DNA from: Terripilifer ovatus | Lineage (GTDB): Bacteria; Pseudomonadota; Alphaproteobacteria; Rhizobiales; Beijerinckiaceae | Assembly: GCA_029222685.1 (NCBI GenBank) | Contig: JARHVB010000008.1 | Coordinates: forward strand, 124,001 to 188,000 | Reading direction: 5' to 3' | DNA length: 64,000 nt | Shown: one piece after another, positions 25,486-34,297 of the stretch | Numbering within the stretch: the first letter of the stretch is position 1 | How the letters are laid out: every line of letters starts with the position of its first letter | Translations under genes and position numbers: made by a program | The notes under the pieces: model-generated | What the model was told of the DNA's origin: nothing | The model's input: the letters and a program-made list of their open reading frames with translations, nothing else | Databases searched by the model: none

Positions 25486-26066
25486 TCATCCTGCGCCCGA
25501 TCGAGATTGCTCACAGCGCCGCCGTGCAATATTGAGAGCGCCCGGCAGCGCTACTGCCTCAAGCCGCGCTTCTTCCGTGTCGCCCCCGAGCAGCGCCACC
25601 AGCTCCGGCTGAACCGTGCGAGACCACAATAATTGACGATGAAAACCGCGGTCAGCCGTTGCTGAAGATCATTCGTTGCGGGAAAATAAGCTTTCGTCGC
25701 CACCTGCGAAGCGACGCACACTAATCCTCTCGATCCGTGCGCCGAGATTTCAATGCTGACATGTGCCTGGTCAAGAACGCCGGGCACCTCCTTGTTCCAA
25801 AATCCGCCTGCCAGCATTGGTTTGCGATCATCCGGGATCGGACAAGCGCCAAGCCTGGCGCAGAATTCCCTGAGCTCCTCAATCACAAACCAGGCCTCTC
25901 CGCGACCGGCAAACCCCCTCGCTCTCCACACAAAAGCGGAAAGCAGGCCGTGATGTTCGTCCTCCGGTTCGTAGACAAGGCGTTCGCAATCAATCGCGCC
26001 ACTCAAATGCAAGCCTGCATGCCGGGTATCTGTGGTCGCCTTCCTCACTGCGGCACCAGCTCCCAT
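25486..26066 (-). pseudogene. Hypothetical protein gene, apparently frameshifted near its 3' end
   Basis: The frame from ATG 26066 is coherent to about base 25612 (EAWFVIEELREFCARLG, later RLTAVFIVNYCGLAR). It then becomes Arg/Trp-rich and ends at 25551. A neighbouring minus frame continues better (QPELVALLGGDTEEARLEAV) to a TGA at 25486-25488, as if one C were missing near 25605. It overlaps the end of the SIMPL gene by 22 bases. Function not recognised. If the shift is not real, the CDS is 25551-26066. Confidence 0.45.
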
Positions 26067-26800
26067 GTCGCGGAGACCCGCACGTCAATCCGCACTACGC
26101 CCGGTTCGACTGGCACAACGATGGTGTTCGACGTAGTTGCCGCGCTCCGTGCAAGGGAGGCCCCGTTATCATCCGGCGTCGTGTCTGGATTGATGGCCAG
26201 GAGCCGGCCGAGTTTCATCGAGGCGCCGCTTGAATAAAGCGCCGCCCGCCGCATCGCTTCGCGCACCGCCTGGGCGCGCAGATTGTCCTCCCGCGCATCC
26301 CTGTCGGAGACGGAAAAGACAATGCCGCGGAAATTGTTGGCACCCGCCTCGACAACGCGCGAGGCGACGACGCCCGCCTTGTCGATATCGCGGATGCGGA
26401 CCTCGATCGAGTTGGAGGCGCTATAGCCCGTCAGCGTCCGCTTGGTGACGGAGGTTTTCGGATCGCGATCCTGGACGAAGACCGGCGAAATCGTGAGGCT
26501 GGTAGTCTTAATGTCCTTCGGCTCGATGCCCAGGTCTTTCAACATTGCGATGGCCGCGGTGGCGCCCTTGGCATTTTCGGAAGCCGCCGCGGCAGCGGTG
26601 CTCTTTTCATTGACGACACCGAGATACAGCGTCGCCACGTCTGGCTTCACCTCGATAAAGGACGAGCCGGCGACGGTGATATGGGGCAAGGTGAATTTGG
26701 GTTCGCCGTCCTGTCCCGCTCCTTGCGCAGCCGCCTGATAGGAGGCGCCCATGCAGCACAATGCTGATACGGCCATGGCAGCGAAAACGATCTTCCTCAT
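26045..26800 (-). CDS. SIMPL (DUF541) domain periplasmic protein
   Basis: A 251-residue exported protein starting at ATG 26800, with a signal peptide ending near YQAAAQG. The mature protein shows the SIMPL pattern: ITVAGSSFIEVKPDVATLYLGV, then ENAKGATAAIAMLKDLGI, and GYSASNSIEVRIRDIDKAG. Such proteins lie in the periplasm and are linked to oxidative stress resistance. Complete and of usual length. Confidence 0.8.
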   Translation of the reverse strand: MRKIVFAAMAVSALCCMGASYQAAAQGAGQDGEPKFTLPHITVAGSSFIEVKPDVATLYLGVVNEKSTAAAAASENAKGATAAIAMLKDLGIEPKDIKTTSLTISPVFVQDRDPKTSVTKRTLTGYSASNSIEVRIRDIDKAGVVASRVVEAGANNFRGIVFSVSDRDAREDNLRAQAVREAMRRAALYSSGASMKLGRLLAINPDTTPDDNGASLARSAATTSNTIVVPVEPGVVRIDVRVSATWELVPQ

Positions 26801-26942
26801 TGTCGAAAATCTCCAGGTTCCATCAAACGCACGACCCTCGGCGTATCGCGACGAGAGAACGGAAGATGAGAGACGATCCATGAATGCGGGATGACTGTTG
26901 ACATTTCCATCAGAATGAGTAGCCATATGGTTACATATTATT

Positions 26943-27272
26943 ATGACATCCCAAGAGGTCTGCTTGAGCGAACGCACCTACAGAGCCATCGCCGACCCGA
27001 CGCGCCGCGCGATCCTTGACCGGCTCCGCCAGGGGCCGGCCAATGCCAATGCGCTGGCGGGCAATTTCGTCACCAGCCGGCCGGCGATTTCGAAACATCT
27101 GCGCATCCTGCGCGAGTCGGGTCTCGTCATCGACAAGCCCTCGGGGCGCGAGCGCATCTACCATCTCAACGCCGCGCCGCTGGGCGAGGTCTTCGGCTGG
27201 CTCGGCGACTACAGAACCTTCTGGCAATCGAGCCTCGATCAATTGAAACGCAATCTGGAGGAAGAGACATGA
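26943..27272 (+). CDS. ArsR family regulator
   Basis: A 109-residue winged-helix repressor (RAIADPTRRAILDRLRQGPA, SRPAISKHLRILRESGLV). It lacks the metal-binding Cys-x-Cys motif of ArsR/SmtB and belongs to the subgroup paired with SRPBCC proteins. Its stop overlaps the start of the SRPBCC gene (ATGA at 27269-27272), so the two are co-translated. Probably autoregulatory. Confidence 0.8.
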   Translation: MTSQEVCLSERTYRAIADPTRRAILDRLRQGPANANALAGNFVTSRPAISKHLRILRESGLVIDKPSGRERIYHLNAAPLGEVFGWLGDYRTFWQSSLDQLKRNLEEET

Positions 27273-27730
27273 GCACTGCGCGCGCCATCGCCGACGTCAC
27301 TGACGGCGTCATCGTCGCCACCATCGACATTCGCGTTCCGCCGGAGCGCGTGTTCCGCGCGCTGACGTCGGAGGAAATCATTCAATGGTGGGTCCGCCCC
27401 GGCGTCTTCGACACGCGCGAATGGGTGGGCGATGTGAGAGTCGGCGGCAGATGGCGCGCCTCCGGCATCGGCAACGGCAAACCGTACACGCTGGAAGGCG
27501 AATTCACCGAAGTGGATCCGCCGCGCAAACTCGTTCATACTTGGAGTCCCGTCGGCCCGGCGCTGCCGCCATCGATCGTCACCTACACGCTTGAACAAAT
27601 CGAAGGCGGCACCCGCCTCACCCTGCGCCACAGCGGCATCGTCGCCCCTGCCATGTTCGAGAACACCTCCGTCGGTTGGGAGGTGAGCCTCGAAACCCTT
27701 GTCGAATTGCTGTCGGCGGAAGCCGCCTGA
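27269..27730 (+). CDS. SRPBCC / AHSA1-like domain protein
   Basis: A 153-residue protein with a START-like hydrophobic cavity fold: VTIDIRVPPERVFRAL-type opening, WWVRPGVFDTREW near residue 40, and the C-terminal helix GWEVSLETLVELL. Such proteins bind small hydrophobic ligands. It is translationally coupled to the ArsR regulator, which it may help control. Confidence 0.75.
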   Translation: MSTARAIADVTDGVIVATIDIRVPPERVFRALTSEEIIQWWVRPGVFDTREWVGDVRVGGRWRASGIGNGKPYTLEGEFTEVDPPRKLVHTWSPVGPALPPSIVTYTLEQIEGGTRLTLRHSGIVAPAMFENTSVGWEVSLETLVELLSAEAA

Positions 27731-27782
27731 ACGGAGCGGACGCACGGAGCAAACACACGGAGCGGACACACGGAGCAAGCAC
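27731..27782 (+). repeat. Four 13-base tandem repeats, each with a ribosome-site-like core
   Basis: Four units of 13 bases (27731-27743, 27744-27756, 27757-27769, 27770-27782) begin ACGGAGC and alternate GGAC and AA(A/G)CAC endings. They start directly after the SRPBCC stop and end at the TTG start of the next frame. Every unit contains GGAG. Confidence 0.85.
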
Positions 27783-28161
27783 TTGGCTTATGACGAGACC
27801 TTGTGCCAACGCGTGCGCGATCTCCTGGACGCACGCACGGCATTTGTCGAAACGAAACTGATGGGCGGTCTCGTCTTCATGGTCAACGGCAACATGTGCT
27901 GCGGCGTCACCGGCTCGTCGCTGCTGGTGCGCGTCGGCGAAGCCGCGCGCGACAGCGCGCTGGCAAAGACGCACACGCGCCGCATGGAAATTCGGCGGCC
28001 GCAGTCCCAAGGGCTTCATCCTCGTCGATGCGAAAGGTTGCGCCACCGACAAGGCGCTGCTGGAATGGGTGCGGCGCAGCCTCGCCTTTGTTGCGACGCT
28101 TCCACCGAAAGAAAAGCGCACGGCGACAATAAAGAAAGCGGCAACGAAGCGAAAGGCATGA
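27783..28161 (+). pseudogene. TfoX N-terminal domain protein, frameshifted
   Basis: From TTG 27783 the frame reads AYDETLCQRVRDLLD and KLMGGLVFMVNGNMCCGV, the pattern of TfoX/Sxy N-terminal domain proteins. After HTRRMEI (about 27990) the pattern continues one frame over as GGRSPKGFILVDAKGCATD and ends with a Lys-rich tail at TGA 28159-28161. One extra A in GGAAATTC explains the shift. The protein is broken unless the base is a sequencing error. Confidence 0.7.
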
Positions 28162-28171
28162 AGGCCGCCGC

Positions 28172-28428
28172 TCAACCAAGCGCCTGCTGCGTAATGCGCA
28201 CGTGTGCATCGGTGATGTAAAATCCATGCGCTTCGATATCGTCGAGGCACTCATCCACATCCACACCGGCCACCGGCGTGCCACGGACCATCTGCACCGT
28301 CTTAAAAGGCGCCCAAGGCCCCTAGCGAGGCGGCAGATTGGCACCGGCCCTATCGCCGGTGAAACCAAAGATGCCCCGATTGCCCTGAAACTGTAGACCT
28401 GAACAGGTACGTGCCGTGAATTGGACAT
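28172..28428 (-). pseudogene. Small hypothetical gene with a frameshift and an in-frame stop
   Basis: ATG 28428 opens MSNSRHVPVQVYSF. After one missing base near 28390 the coherent reading is QGNRGIFGFTGDRAGANLPP, then a TAG codon, then GPWAPFKTVQMVRG and DVDECLDDIEAHGFYITDAHV to the TGA at 28172. The joined pieces read as one protein of about 85 residues. At least two disabling changes are needed. A separate 39-residue ORF from ATG 28291 is the only intact part. Confidence 0.5.
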
Positions 28429-28487
28429 GGCTTCAATCACACCATTGTCCTGCTATGGAGCGCGAAAATGGATAACCCATGCCCGTG

Positions 28488-28716
28488 ATGACCTATTACG
28501 TCGCACTGCCCTCCGGCCGTCTGACGATGGCGATCTCATATGCGGCGAGCCGAAGGAGTTTCAATCAAACGACTTGGCCCGCAATGCCGCCCCCGCCATG
28601 TCGGAAAAGCACGCCGGTGCAGTAGCATTTTTCCCGCAGCGGCGACCCCGCAAGCGGCGAATTCGGACCGGCGAAAATTATCGCGCTTCGGCGAAACGCC
28701 GGATGAGGTCGAGTGA
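28488..28716 (+). pseudogene. Small hypothetical gene with several frameshifts
   Basis: ATG 28488 starts MTYYVALPSG. The continuation is in another frame (DDGDLICGEPKEFQSNDLAR, KHAGAVAF), then shifts again (SRSGDPASGEFGPAK) and finally reads RFGETPDEVE to TGA 28714-28716. The joined pieces resemble a family of about 75-residue proteins common in Hyphomicrobiales. Three shifts make it a decayed gene or a low-quality sequence patch. Confidence 0.5.
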
Positions 28717-28727
28717 GACACGCGGCG

Positions 28728-28946
28728 TCAATCCACGCCTGGATTGTCCGCTTTGCTGAGCGCCTCGTTAATCTCCGCTTCCTTGAGCGTTTCGCCGGTA
28801 GGCCCGTTGATCTCGACCGCACGCCTGCCCTCGGTGACAATCCGTTTGGCAAACTCGAATGCGTCAGCCTTCGTCGCGAAAACCATACGTTCAAGCCGCC
28901 CCTGATCCACCTGCAGCGGGGTTCCATGCAGCAGCCACCAATCCAT
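28728..28946 (-). CDS. Small hypothetical protein
   Basis: A 72-residue soluble protein beginning MDWWLLHGTPLQ. Three ATG codons in a row follow AGGAG (28946, 28949, 28952); the last, at 28946, gives the best spacing. The middle (RMVFATKADAFEFAKRIV) suggests a short alpha/beta unit. No known family. Confidence 0.5.
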   Translation of the reverse strand: MDWWLLHGTPLQVDQGRLERMVFATKADAFEFAKRIVTEGRRAVEINGPTGETLKEAEINEALSKADNPGVD

Positions 28947-29011
28947 CATCATCTCCTGAAACGACAGCGCGAGCCGCTAACGTCGCGCGACGTGCCTTCT
29001 CTGCCCGTCCC

Positions 29012-29167
29012 TCATACGACTGTCCGGATCAGCATGGCGATCGCCGCCCAGAAACCAAGTGTACCAATGACGACGGCTGCCACCCCCAATGGCGAGGGTT
29101 TCATCGTCGTCTCGAATTCATGGTCGAACCTGACTTCTTCTCGTGCCAACCAAGCATGAACTTTCAT
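29012..29167 (-). CDS. Small single-span membrane protein
   Basis: A 51-residue protein starting at ATG 29167 after GGAGGCGG. The N-terminal half is charged and the C-terminal half is one membrane helix (LGVAAVVIGTLGFWAAIAML). The frame stays open upstream to 29500, but the ribosome site supports this short form. Function unknown. Confidence 0.5.
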   Translation of the reverse strand: MKVHAWLAREEVRFDHEFETTMKPSPLGVAAVVIGTLGFWAAIAMLIRTVV

Positions 29168-29577
29168 ATCCGCCTCCAGCTCCCGCCTTCCAGCGCGTGG
29201 ATGTGGTCCCAAGCCCAATCCGATCGAATTCCAACGCGCATCATCTCGAAAGGTTTCGGAGGACCGGCATTCAGCCCCACGAACCGGGATAAGGATCCAC
29301 ACCAACTGGTCCAGTTCGCGCACGATGGGCGTGGGAGACGGCTGCGGTTCGGATGGGACTGGCATCCGCCGTTCGGCAGGTTTGCGAGGGGTTTTTGCCC
29401 AGCCTACTAGGTTAACGCCAGCCGGCTTGGCACGCAGAAACGCCGGAATTTCCAACACCATGCTTAACGACGCAGCGCAGTGGGGATAACTCAATCGCAT
29501 TCCGACTGGGGCCGTGACGGAGCATCTCTATCGCGCCATATTAAACGCAGTTCCGCTTATCCGATGGGGAAGTCGAT
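29168..29577. other. Intergenic region without a supported gene
   Basis: About 410 bases. An open minus-strand extension of the small membrane protein covers most of it, and shorter frames exist on the plus strand, but none has a good start or composition. GGGGAAG just before 29578 is the ribosome site of the next gene. Confidence 0.4.
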
Positions 29578-29838
29578 ATGAATCCCGTCAAATTTAATCG
29601 GCTGCAACTCTTCAGGCATAAGCCCGGCGACACCGGCGTTCCGGATATGCCGCTGCCGGTCAATGAACCTTGCTATGAACTTGCAAAGCGTATCCTGCGT
29701 CAGCAGTTCAATGCGAAATCGCTTTGGCACTTGCGCCCCAGTCACGGACGCCTGCTTCGCCACGATGGCAGCGAAATAGCGACAATACGCGTGACGGGGC
29801 CCGAAGCCGTCGAATTTGCCGGGCGTTTCAACTTCTAA
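29578..29838 (+). CDS. Hypothetical protein
   Basis: An 86-residue basic soluble protein (MNPVKFNRLQLFRHKPG, ending EAVEFAGRFNF) with GGGGAAG before its ATG. Nothing in it points to a function. An open frame on the opposite strand covers the same bases but has no ribosome site. Confidence 0.45.
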   Translation: MNPVKFNRLQLFRHKPGDTGVPDMPLPVNEPCYELAKRILRQQFNAKSLWHLRPSHGRLLRHDGSEIATIRVTGPEAVEFAGRFNF

Positions 29839-29898
29839 CCTCCAAAGCGCGGAATTCAAGGGCGAGCGGTATACGCGCTGTCACGCTTCATCCGTCTT

Positions 29899-30975
29899 CT
29901 ATACCTGCGGCAATGACGATCGCTTTTTGTCAACCGCCTCCGACGAAACGATCTCCGCCAGAATTTCCACAGTTCTGGATTTCGATCGGCCGCTTTTGAG
30001 CGCATCTGCATACTTCTGCAGGGAGCCGTTTTCAAAGGCGGATATCACGGCGCGATTAACGTAGCTTTTTTGGCACACGGTCGGCGTGTTCGACAGTTCT
30101 TCCGCCGCCTCTCTCACTGCCGTCAATATCTGGCTGCGCCGCTTACGTTGACTTTCCGCGGGCACAAGCTGGGATAAATTCTGCAGGACGCTCGCGGAGG
30201 CGACGAGGGTACGAAAATCTTTCAGGGACGCAGGTGCGCCGACGATCTCTTTCAGAGAGGCATTGACGTCGCCAGCCCGGATCTCCCGGACGGTCCCGGC
30301 TTCATCCCTGTATTGAAACAGGCGGCGCCCCGGCAGGGTCAGCAAACGGGAAATGATTTTTGCAAGACGCGCGTGGGAAATATCCCGATTGACGCCAACC
30401 GCACCTTTGGCCTTGAACCGCAACTGCATGCTGCCTTTGCCGACAACTACGTTCGACTTCAACAACGTGGTTGCACCACGCGTGCCGCGCTCCCTGGCAT
30501 ATTCTTCATTGCCAGCTCGAATGACGGTCAGGGACACGAATTCAATGACCGCCGCAATGGCGAAAGCCTTGCTCAGATCGTTGGCGTTTAGCTGCTGATT
30601 GACATGACGCCTGATTCTCGGCAGCGCTTGTGCGAAACTTGCCAGCCTGCGTCCCTTGAGCGCCTCGCGCACAAGCTCCCAGTCCGCATGATAGCGATAT
30701 TGAAGACGCCCGGCCGCATCATAGCCAATGGCCTGCAAATGCGCCCGCTCGTCTTTCGCATAACGCACATCCCGATAGGCCGGGGGCACCGCAAGCGATG
30801 CGAGCCGGCGGATACGAGCCCTGTCGATAATATCTTTGCCTGCCTCATCGAAATACCTGAAACCCTTGCCACTGCGGCGTCGCGACAGCAGCAGGTCTGC
30901 TGGACTGACGATCCGAAGTTTCAACTGTTTCGCAAGGGCTGCGGGAGATTTAAGATCTGCAGGGATTTCTGTCAT
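29899..30975 (-). CDS. DNA topoisomerase IB (poxvirus type)
   Basis: A 358-residue enzyme that relaxes DNA supercoils through a 3'-phosphotyrosyl nick. The N-terminal domain holds GFRYFDEAGKDI and RRLASLAVPPAYRDV. The catalytic domain shows RERGTRGATTLL (Arg of the active site), LKDFRTLVAS (second Arg) and the nucleophile in QKSYVNRAV. The His of the viral enzyme is replaced by Asn in SNTPTVC, as is usual in bacteria. Its ATG overlaps that of the divergent gene. Confidence 0.88.
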   Translation of the reverse strand: MTEIPADLKSPAALAKQLKLRIVSPADLLLSRRRSGKGFRYFDEAGKDIIDRARIRRLASLAVPPAYRDVRYAKDERAHLQAIGYDAAGRLQYRYHADWELVREALKGRRLASFAQALPRIRRHVNQQLNANDLSKAFAIAAVIEFVSLTVIRAGNEEYARERGTRGATTLLKSNVVVGKGSMQLRFKAKGAVGVNRDISHARLAKIISRLLTLPGRRLFQYRDEAGTVREIRAGDVNASLKEIVGAPASLKDFRTLVASASVLQNLSQLVPAESQRKRRSQILTAVREAAEELSNTPTVCQKSYVNRAVISAFENGSLQKYADALKSGRSKSRTVEILAEIVSSEAVDKKRSSLPQV

Positions 30976-32140
30976 GGTTTCGGGGAACGTCGATACAGAC
31001 CTGGTCGTTCCGGCGGCGAAACTTTTCGGCAGATTGCCCGTTGAGGAAGATTGTCCCTCTTCCCGCGAGACTGACGTGCCTGAAATCTATAAGGGAATGC
31101 CTTCGCCGAAATTAGACCGGGACTCTTTCATGTCCCGCTATCGGCAGATGTTCGTTGATCCGGCATTTGCTGATCTTGAGAAGGAGATTGCCGTCATAGG
31201 CGAAGTCGCATGGGAAGCCTATTCTGCCGGACGCAAATCCCCTCATACACGCGCGGCCGGACCGGGCTTTGCCGATCCCTCCTATGAAATATCCACCGAT
31301 TGGTTGCAGGCCAAGGAAGATATTGAGGCCGCGCAGGCGCGCTATGACGACAGGACCGGCAGGCCGCGCATCTTGCTCATCAACGGATCTGCACGGAGCG
31401 AGCACACCTGCCCCGGCGAGATGTCGAAGAGCTGGCGGCTGTTGGAACTGGCCCGGACGGTCACTTCGGCCAGGGACATCCAGGTTGAAGTCCTGGATTT
31501 GAGCCGCTTGGCCTCTGAATACGGCCGCAGGATTCATCCCTGCAAATCTTGCGTGTCTACCGCAATGCCGCTTTGCCACTGGCCGTGCAGTTGCTATCCA
31601 AATCATTCACTGGGTCAAACTCAGGACTGGATGAATGAGATATATCCCAAATGGGTTGAGGCTCATGGCATACTGATCGTAACGCCGGTCAACTGGTATC
31701 AGGCCCCTGGCCCACTGAAACTGATGATGGACCGGCTTGTATGCGCGGACGGCGGCAATCCGGATCCATCTTCAACGCACGGCAAAAGACCGGAGGAAGC
31801 CAGGGCGCTGGAACTTGCCGGTTGGCCTTATCCTCGGCATCTGGCAGGCCGGCTTTTCGGGACAATTGTTCATGGCGATACCGTGGGAGCGGAATCCTTG
31901 CGACGTATCCTAATGGATTGGGCCTCGGACATGCATCTTGTCGGCGCAGGGGCCGATGCCGAATTGGATGGTTATATTGGATATTACGAACCTTATGCCA
32001 CGAGTCATAAGGCGCTCGATGAGGATGACGACTTCCGCACGGAAGTGATCAACGCGTCCGAGGCGATGGCCGACGCCGTGCTCGCGCAAAGAGCGGGCTC
32101 GTTCGTCGCCAAGCGACGGCCCGAGCCAAACCCGAAATAG
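30974..32140 (+). CDS. NADPH-dependent FMN reductase / flavodoxin-fold protein
   Basis: A 388-residue protein. The N-terminal 115 residues are helical and unassigned; residues about 130-310 form a flavodoxin-like fold, with ILLINGSARSEHTCPGEMSKS as the FMN phosphate loop and TPVNWYQAPGPLKLMMDR as the family signature. It likely reduces quinones or nitro compounds. ATG 30974 shares bases with the topoisomerase start; initiation further in, for example at ATG 31097 (MPSPKLDRD), is possible. Confidence 0.7.
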   Translation: MVSGNVDTDLVVPAAKLFGRLPVEEDCPSSRETDVPEIYKGMPSPKLDRDSFMSRYRQMFVDPAFADLEKEIAVIGEVAWEAYSAGRKSPHTRAAGPGFADPSYEISTDWLQAKEDIEAAQARYDDRTGRPRILLINGSARSEHTCPGEMSKSWRLLELARTVTSARDIQVEVLDLSRLASEYGRRIHPCKSCVSTAMPLCHWPCSCYPNHSLGQTQDWMNEIYPKWVEAHGILIVTPVNWYQAPGPLKLMMDRLVCADGGNPDPSSTHGKRPEEARALELAGWPYPRHLAGRLFGTIVHGDTVGAESLRRILMDWASDMHLVGAGADAELDGYIGYYEPYATSHKALDEDDDFRTEVINASEAMADAVLAQRAGSFVAKRRPEPNPK

Positions 32141-32187
32141 GCCCGGGCATGTGCCCTGCGCGAGGCTATCGCACAGGCCCGTCTATC

Positions 32188-32727
32188 CTAACGGAAGCAA
32201 ATGCGACGCTTGATCCACCGCGGTCCGAACGCGGTCCGCACCAGACGCTTGCGGATGACGCAGCGCGTCTCGACATAGCGATATGGCCGCATATAGGGGC
32301 GGTAGGAGCGCATGCCGTGACGATAGAAGCGGCCCGGCCGTTGATGATAACCGCGCGGTCCGGTCCTGACATGCATGTTGACCGATGGATTGCGATACGG
32401 TGCCTGAGCCGTGGGAACGCGTTCGCGTGGTATCTGAACCCTGCCCGGCGCGGGAGTCGGCAATGTTTGTGTCGGCGGACGCGCACCTTCACCCGACCGG
32501 CCTAACGGCGAGGACGGCGAGGTTGTGGAGCGTGGCGCCGCCGGAGGTGCCATGCTGGGTGCGGCGGCCGGAGGCGCGGCGGCAGGCGGCGCGGCTGCGG
32601 GCGGAGCGGCCGGCGCTTGCGGCTTCTCACCGAGCTGAGCGCTTGCCGGCGTCAACGCCAGGCATAGAGGTACGGATAAGAGCGCGATTGCCATATTGAA
32701 CCGGACGAGCTGTCTAATTCTGGACAT
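32188..32727 (-). CDS. Secreted Pro/Ala-rich protein with C-terminal Cys pair
   Basis: A 179-residue protein starting at ATG 32727 after AGGAGGAG. A signal peptide ends near TPASAQ. A Pro/Ala repeat tract (residues about 40-75) leads to a Tyr/Arg-rich part and a C-terminus with two cysteines (RCVIRKRLVRTAFGPRW, RRICFR). The end resembles the small protein at 17784-18041. Periplasmic or surface-exposed, function unknown. Confidence 0.6.
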   Translation of the reverse strand: MSRIRQLVRFNMAIALLSVPLCLALTPASAQLGEKPQAPAAPPAAAPPAAAPPAAAPSMAPPAAPRSTTSPSSPLGRSGEGARPPTQTLPTPAPGRVQIPRERVPTAQAPYRNPSVNMHVRTGPRGYHQRPGRFYRHGMRSYRPYMRPYRYVETRCVIRKRLVRTAFGPRWIKRRICFR

Positions 32728-32847
32728 GATGATCTTCTCCTCCTCAACAGCTTCCAGTCGGAAGCGATCCCCTACGATACGAGCCTGCAGGTGAACTCCG
32801 CATGATCCCACCATTCATGTCCGGTTAACCTGTCCACGCAGGGTGCA

Positions 32848-33093
32848 TTACTTTCCCGGGTCAGCGATCGGCTGGCCGTTGGAATCGATCGGAACAGTTC
32901 TCACTTTTCGGATGGGCGCCGTGCCAAGGTCATTGCCGGCCGCGACTGTCTTTTCCGTTTGCCGGCTTGGAAACGCATCGCGAAGGCTGGGCTCGGTCGT
33001 CGCGAGCACGATTAAGCCTGCAATGCAGCAAAGCAGCAGCCCGATGATGCAGAAACGTACGATATAGGACGGCATTGAATGTGTCTGTTCCAT
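32848..33093 (-). CDS. Small single-span membrane protein
   Basis: An 81-residue protein starting at ATG 33093 after GGGGAAAGG. One hydrophobic helix (VRFCIIGLLLCCIAGLIVL) spans residues 11-30, and the rest is a polar domain, probably periplasmic. No family recognised. Confidence 0.5.
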   Translation of the reverse strand: MEQTHSMPSYIVRFCIIGLLLCCIAGLIVLATTEPSLRDAFPSRQTEKTVAAGNDLGTAPIRKVRTVPIDSNGQPIADPGK

Positions 33094-33229
33094 GGCCTTT
33101 CCCCACAACCCGTCCAACAACGCGGGCTCGGCAGATTCGATCCATCTGGAACATAAACATCGCGAAATCCGGGATTTGCGGTTAGCGAGACGGCACCCAT
33201 ATGAGATGAGATCCAAAGGCTGAAAGCGA

Positions 33230-33850
33230 ATGATCTCCGTCCAACCCGACCTCTTCAATTCACCGCTGCTCCCCGGTCTGGCTCAGGCCGACGACGTCGT
33301 GACGCCCGATGAAGAACGTGCGCTCGTCGCCGCTATCGATGCAGTCGATCTGTCGCCGTTCCGTTTCCAGGGATGGACCGGCAAACGACTGACCGCCTCG
33401 TTTGGCTGGCGCTATGATTTCGACGGCGGGGGTTTCGATCTTGCGGATTCCATTCCGGATTGGCTTCTGCCGGTGCGGCACCGCGCTGCTCGCTTCGCAG
33501 GCCTGCGGCCATCCGAGTTGGTCCAGGCTTTGCTGATCCGCTACGATCCCGGCGCCGGCATCGGCTGGCACCGCGACCGCCCCCTGTTCGAACATGTCGT
33601 CGGCGTCTCGCTGGGCGCGCCCGCGACCATGCGATTTCGCCGCCGCAGGTCGGAAAACGCCATAGCCGGCTTCGACCGCCGCTCGGCGCTGCTGGCGCCC
33701 CGCTCGATCTATCACCTGAGCGGCGAGGCCCGGAATGAGTGGGAGCACAGCATCGCCGCAATGGCGGCGACGCGCTGGTCGATCACTTTTCGCAGCTTGT
33801 CAGCGGCGGGCAGACGCCACATCATGATGGTCGAGAGCACGCTCAGCTGA
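33230..33850 (+). CDS. AlkB-like 2-oxoglutarate/Fe(II) dioxygenase
   Basis: A 206-residue oxygenase that removes alkyl lesions from nucleic acids. The iron site is complete: HRD in GIGWHRDRP and the distal His in NEWEHSI. The 2-oxoglutarate-binding Arg lies in TRWSITFRSL. The N-terminus (DLFNSPLLPGL) and length match the short AlkB family of Hyphomicrobiales, similar to eukaryotic ALKBH proteins. Confidence 0.85.
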   Translation: MISVQPDLFNSPLLPGLAQADDVVTPDEERALVAAIDAVDLSPFRFQGWTGKRLTASFGWRYDFDGGGFDLADSIPDWLLPVRHRAARFAGLRPSELVQALLIRYDPGAGIGWHRDRPLFEHVVGVSLGAPATMRFRRRRSENAIAGFDRRSALLAPRSIYHLSGEARNEWEHSIAAMAATRWSITFRSLSAAGRRHIMMVESTLS

Positions 33851-33911
33851 CAATTCTCTGCGGAACCTTATGGTAAGCTTGAAAGTTTCCACGGTAACAG
33901 GAGGACTGCAC

Positions 33912-34271
33912 ATGTTACGGACCGCTCTTATGGGAGCCTCGCTCCTCGCCTCGCTCGGCCTGCTCGGCGCAGCCCCCGCGCAGGCAAAATCCAAGCGTCA
34001 TCACCATTCGTATTATGAACAAACGCAGCCGCGTTACGTTTATCGGCACAACAGGATGCGCGTCGGCGGCGGCTTTGGTCCCGGCACCTATGCTGCCGGC
34101 CCGCGCTCCTATGGCGGCGATCCGGCCTATTACGGAAATGTGCCACGCGGTCGGCCGGATGCGTTCCAAGGCGCTAACGGCTGTTATGGCGGCCGCGAGC
34201 AAGTCAACCGGGGAGGACGGCTCGTCTGGGTTCCGAACGTCACCTGCCCTTATAATCCCGACAGCTTCTGA
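33912..34271 (+). CDS. Small secreted protein
   Basis: A 119-residue exported protein; ATG 33912 has AGGAGG upstream. The signal peptide ends at APAQAKS near residue 26. The mature chain is His/Tyr/Gly-rich with two cysteines (NGCYGG and VTCPY). Probably periplasmic; unknown role. Confidence 0.6.
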   Translation: MLRTALMGASLLASLGLLGAAPAQAKSKRHHHSYYEQTQPRYVYRHNRMRVGGGFGPGTYAAGPRSYGGDPAYYGNVPRGRPDAFQGANGCYGGREQVNRGGRLVWVPNVTCPYNPDSF

Positions 34272-34297
34272 TCGCAGGCGCCTTCGCCGCAAATGCT

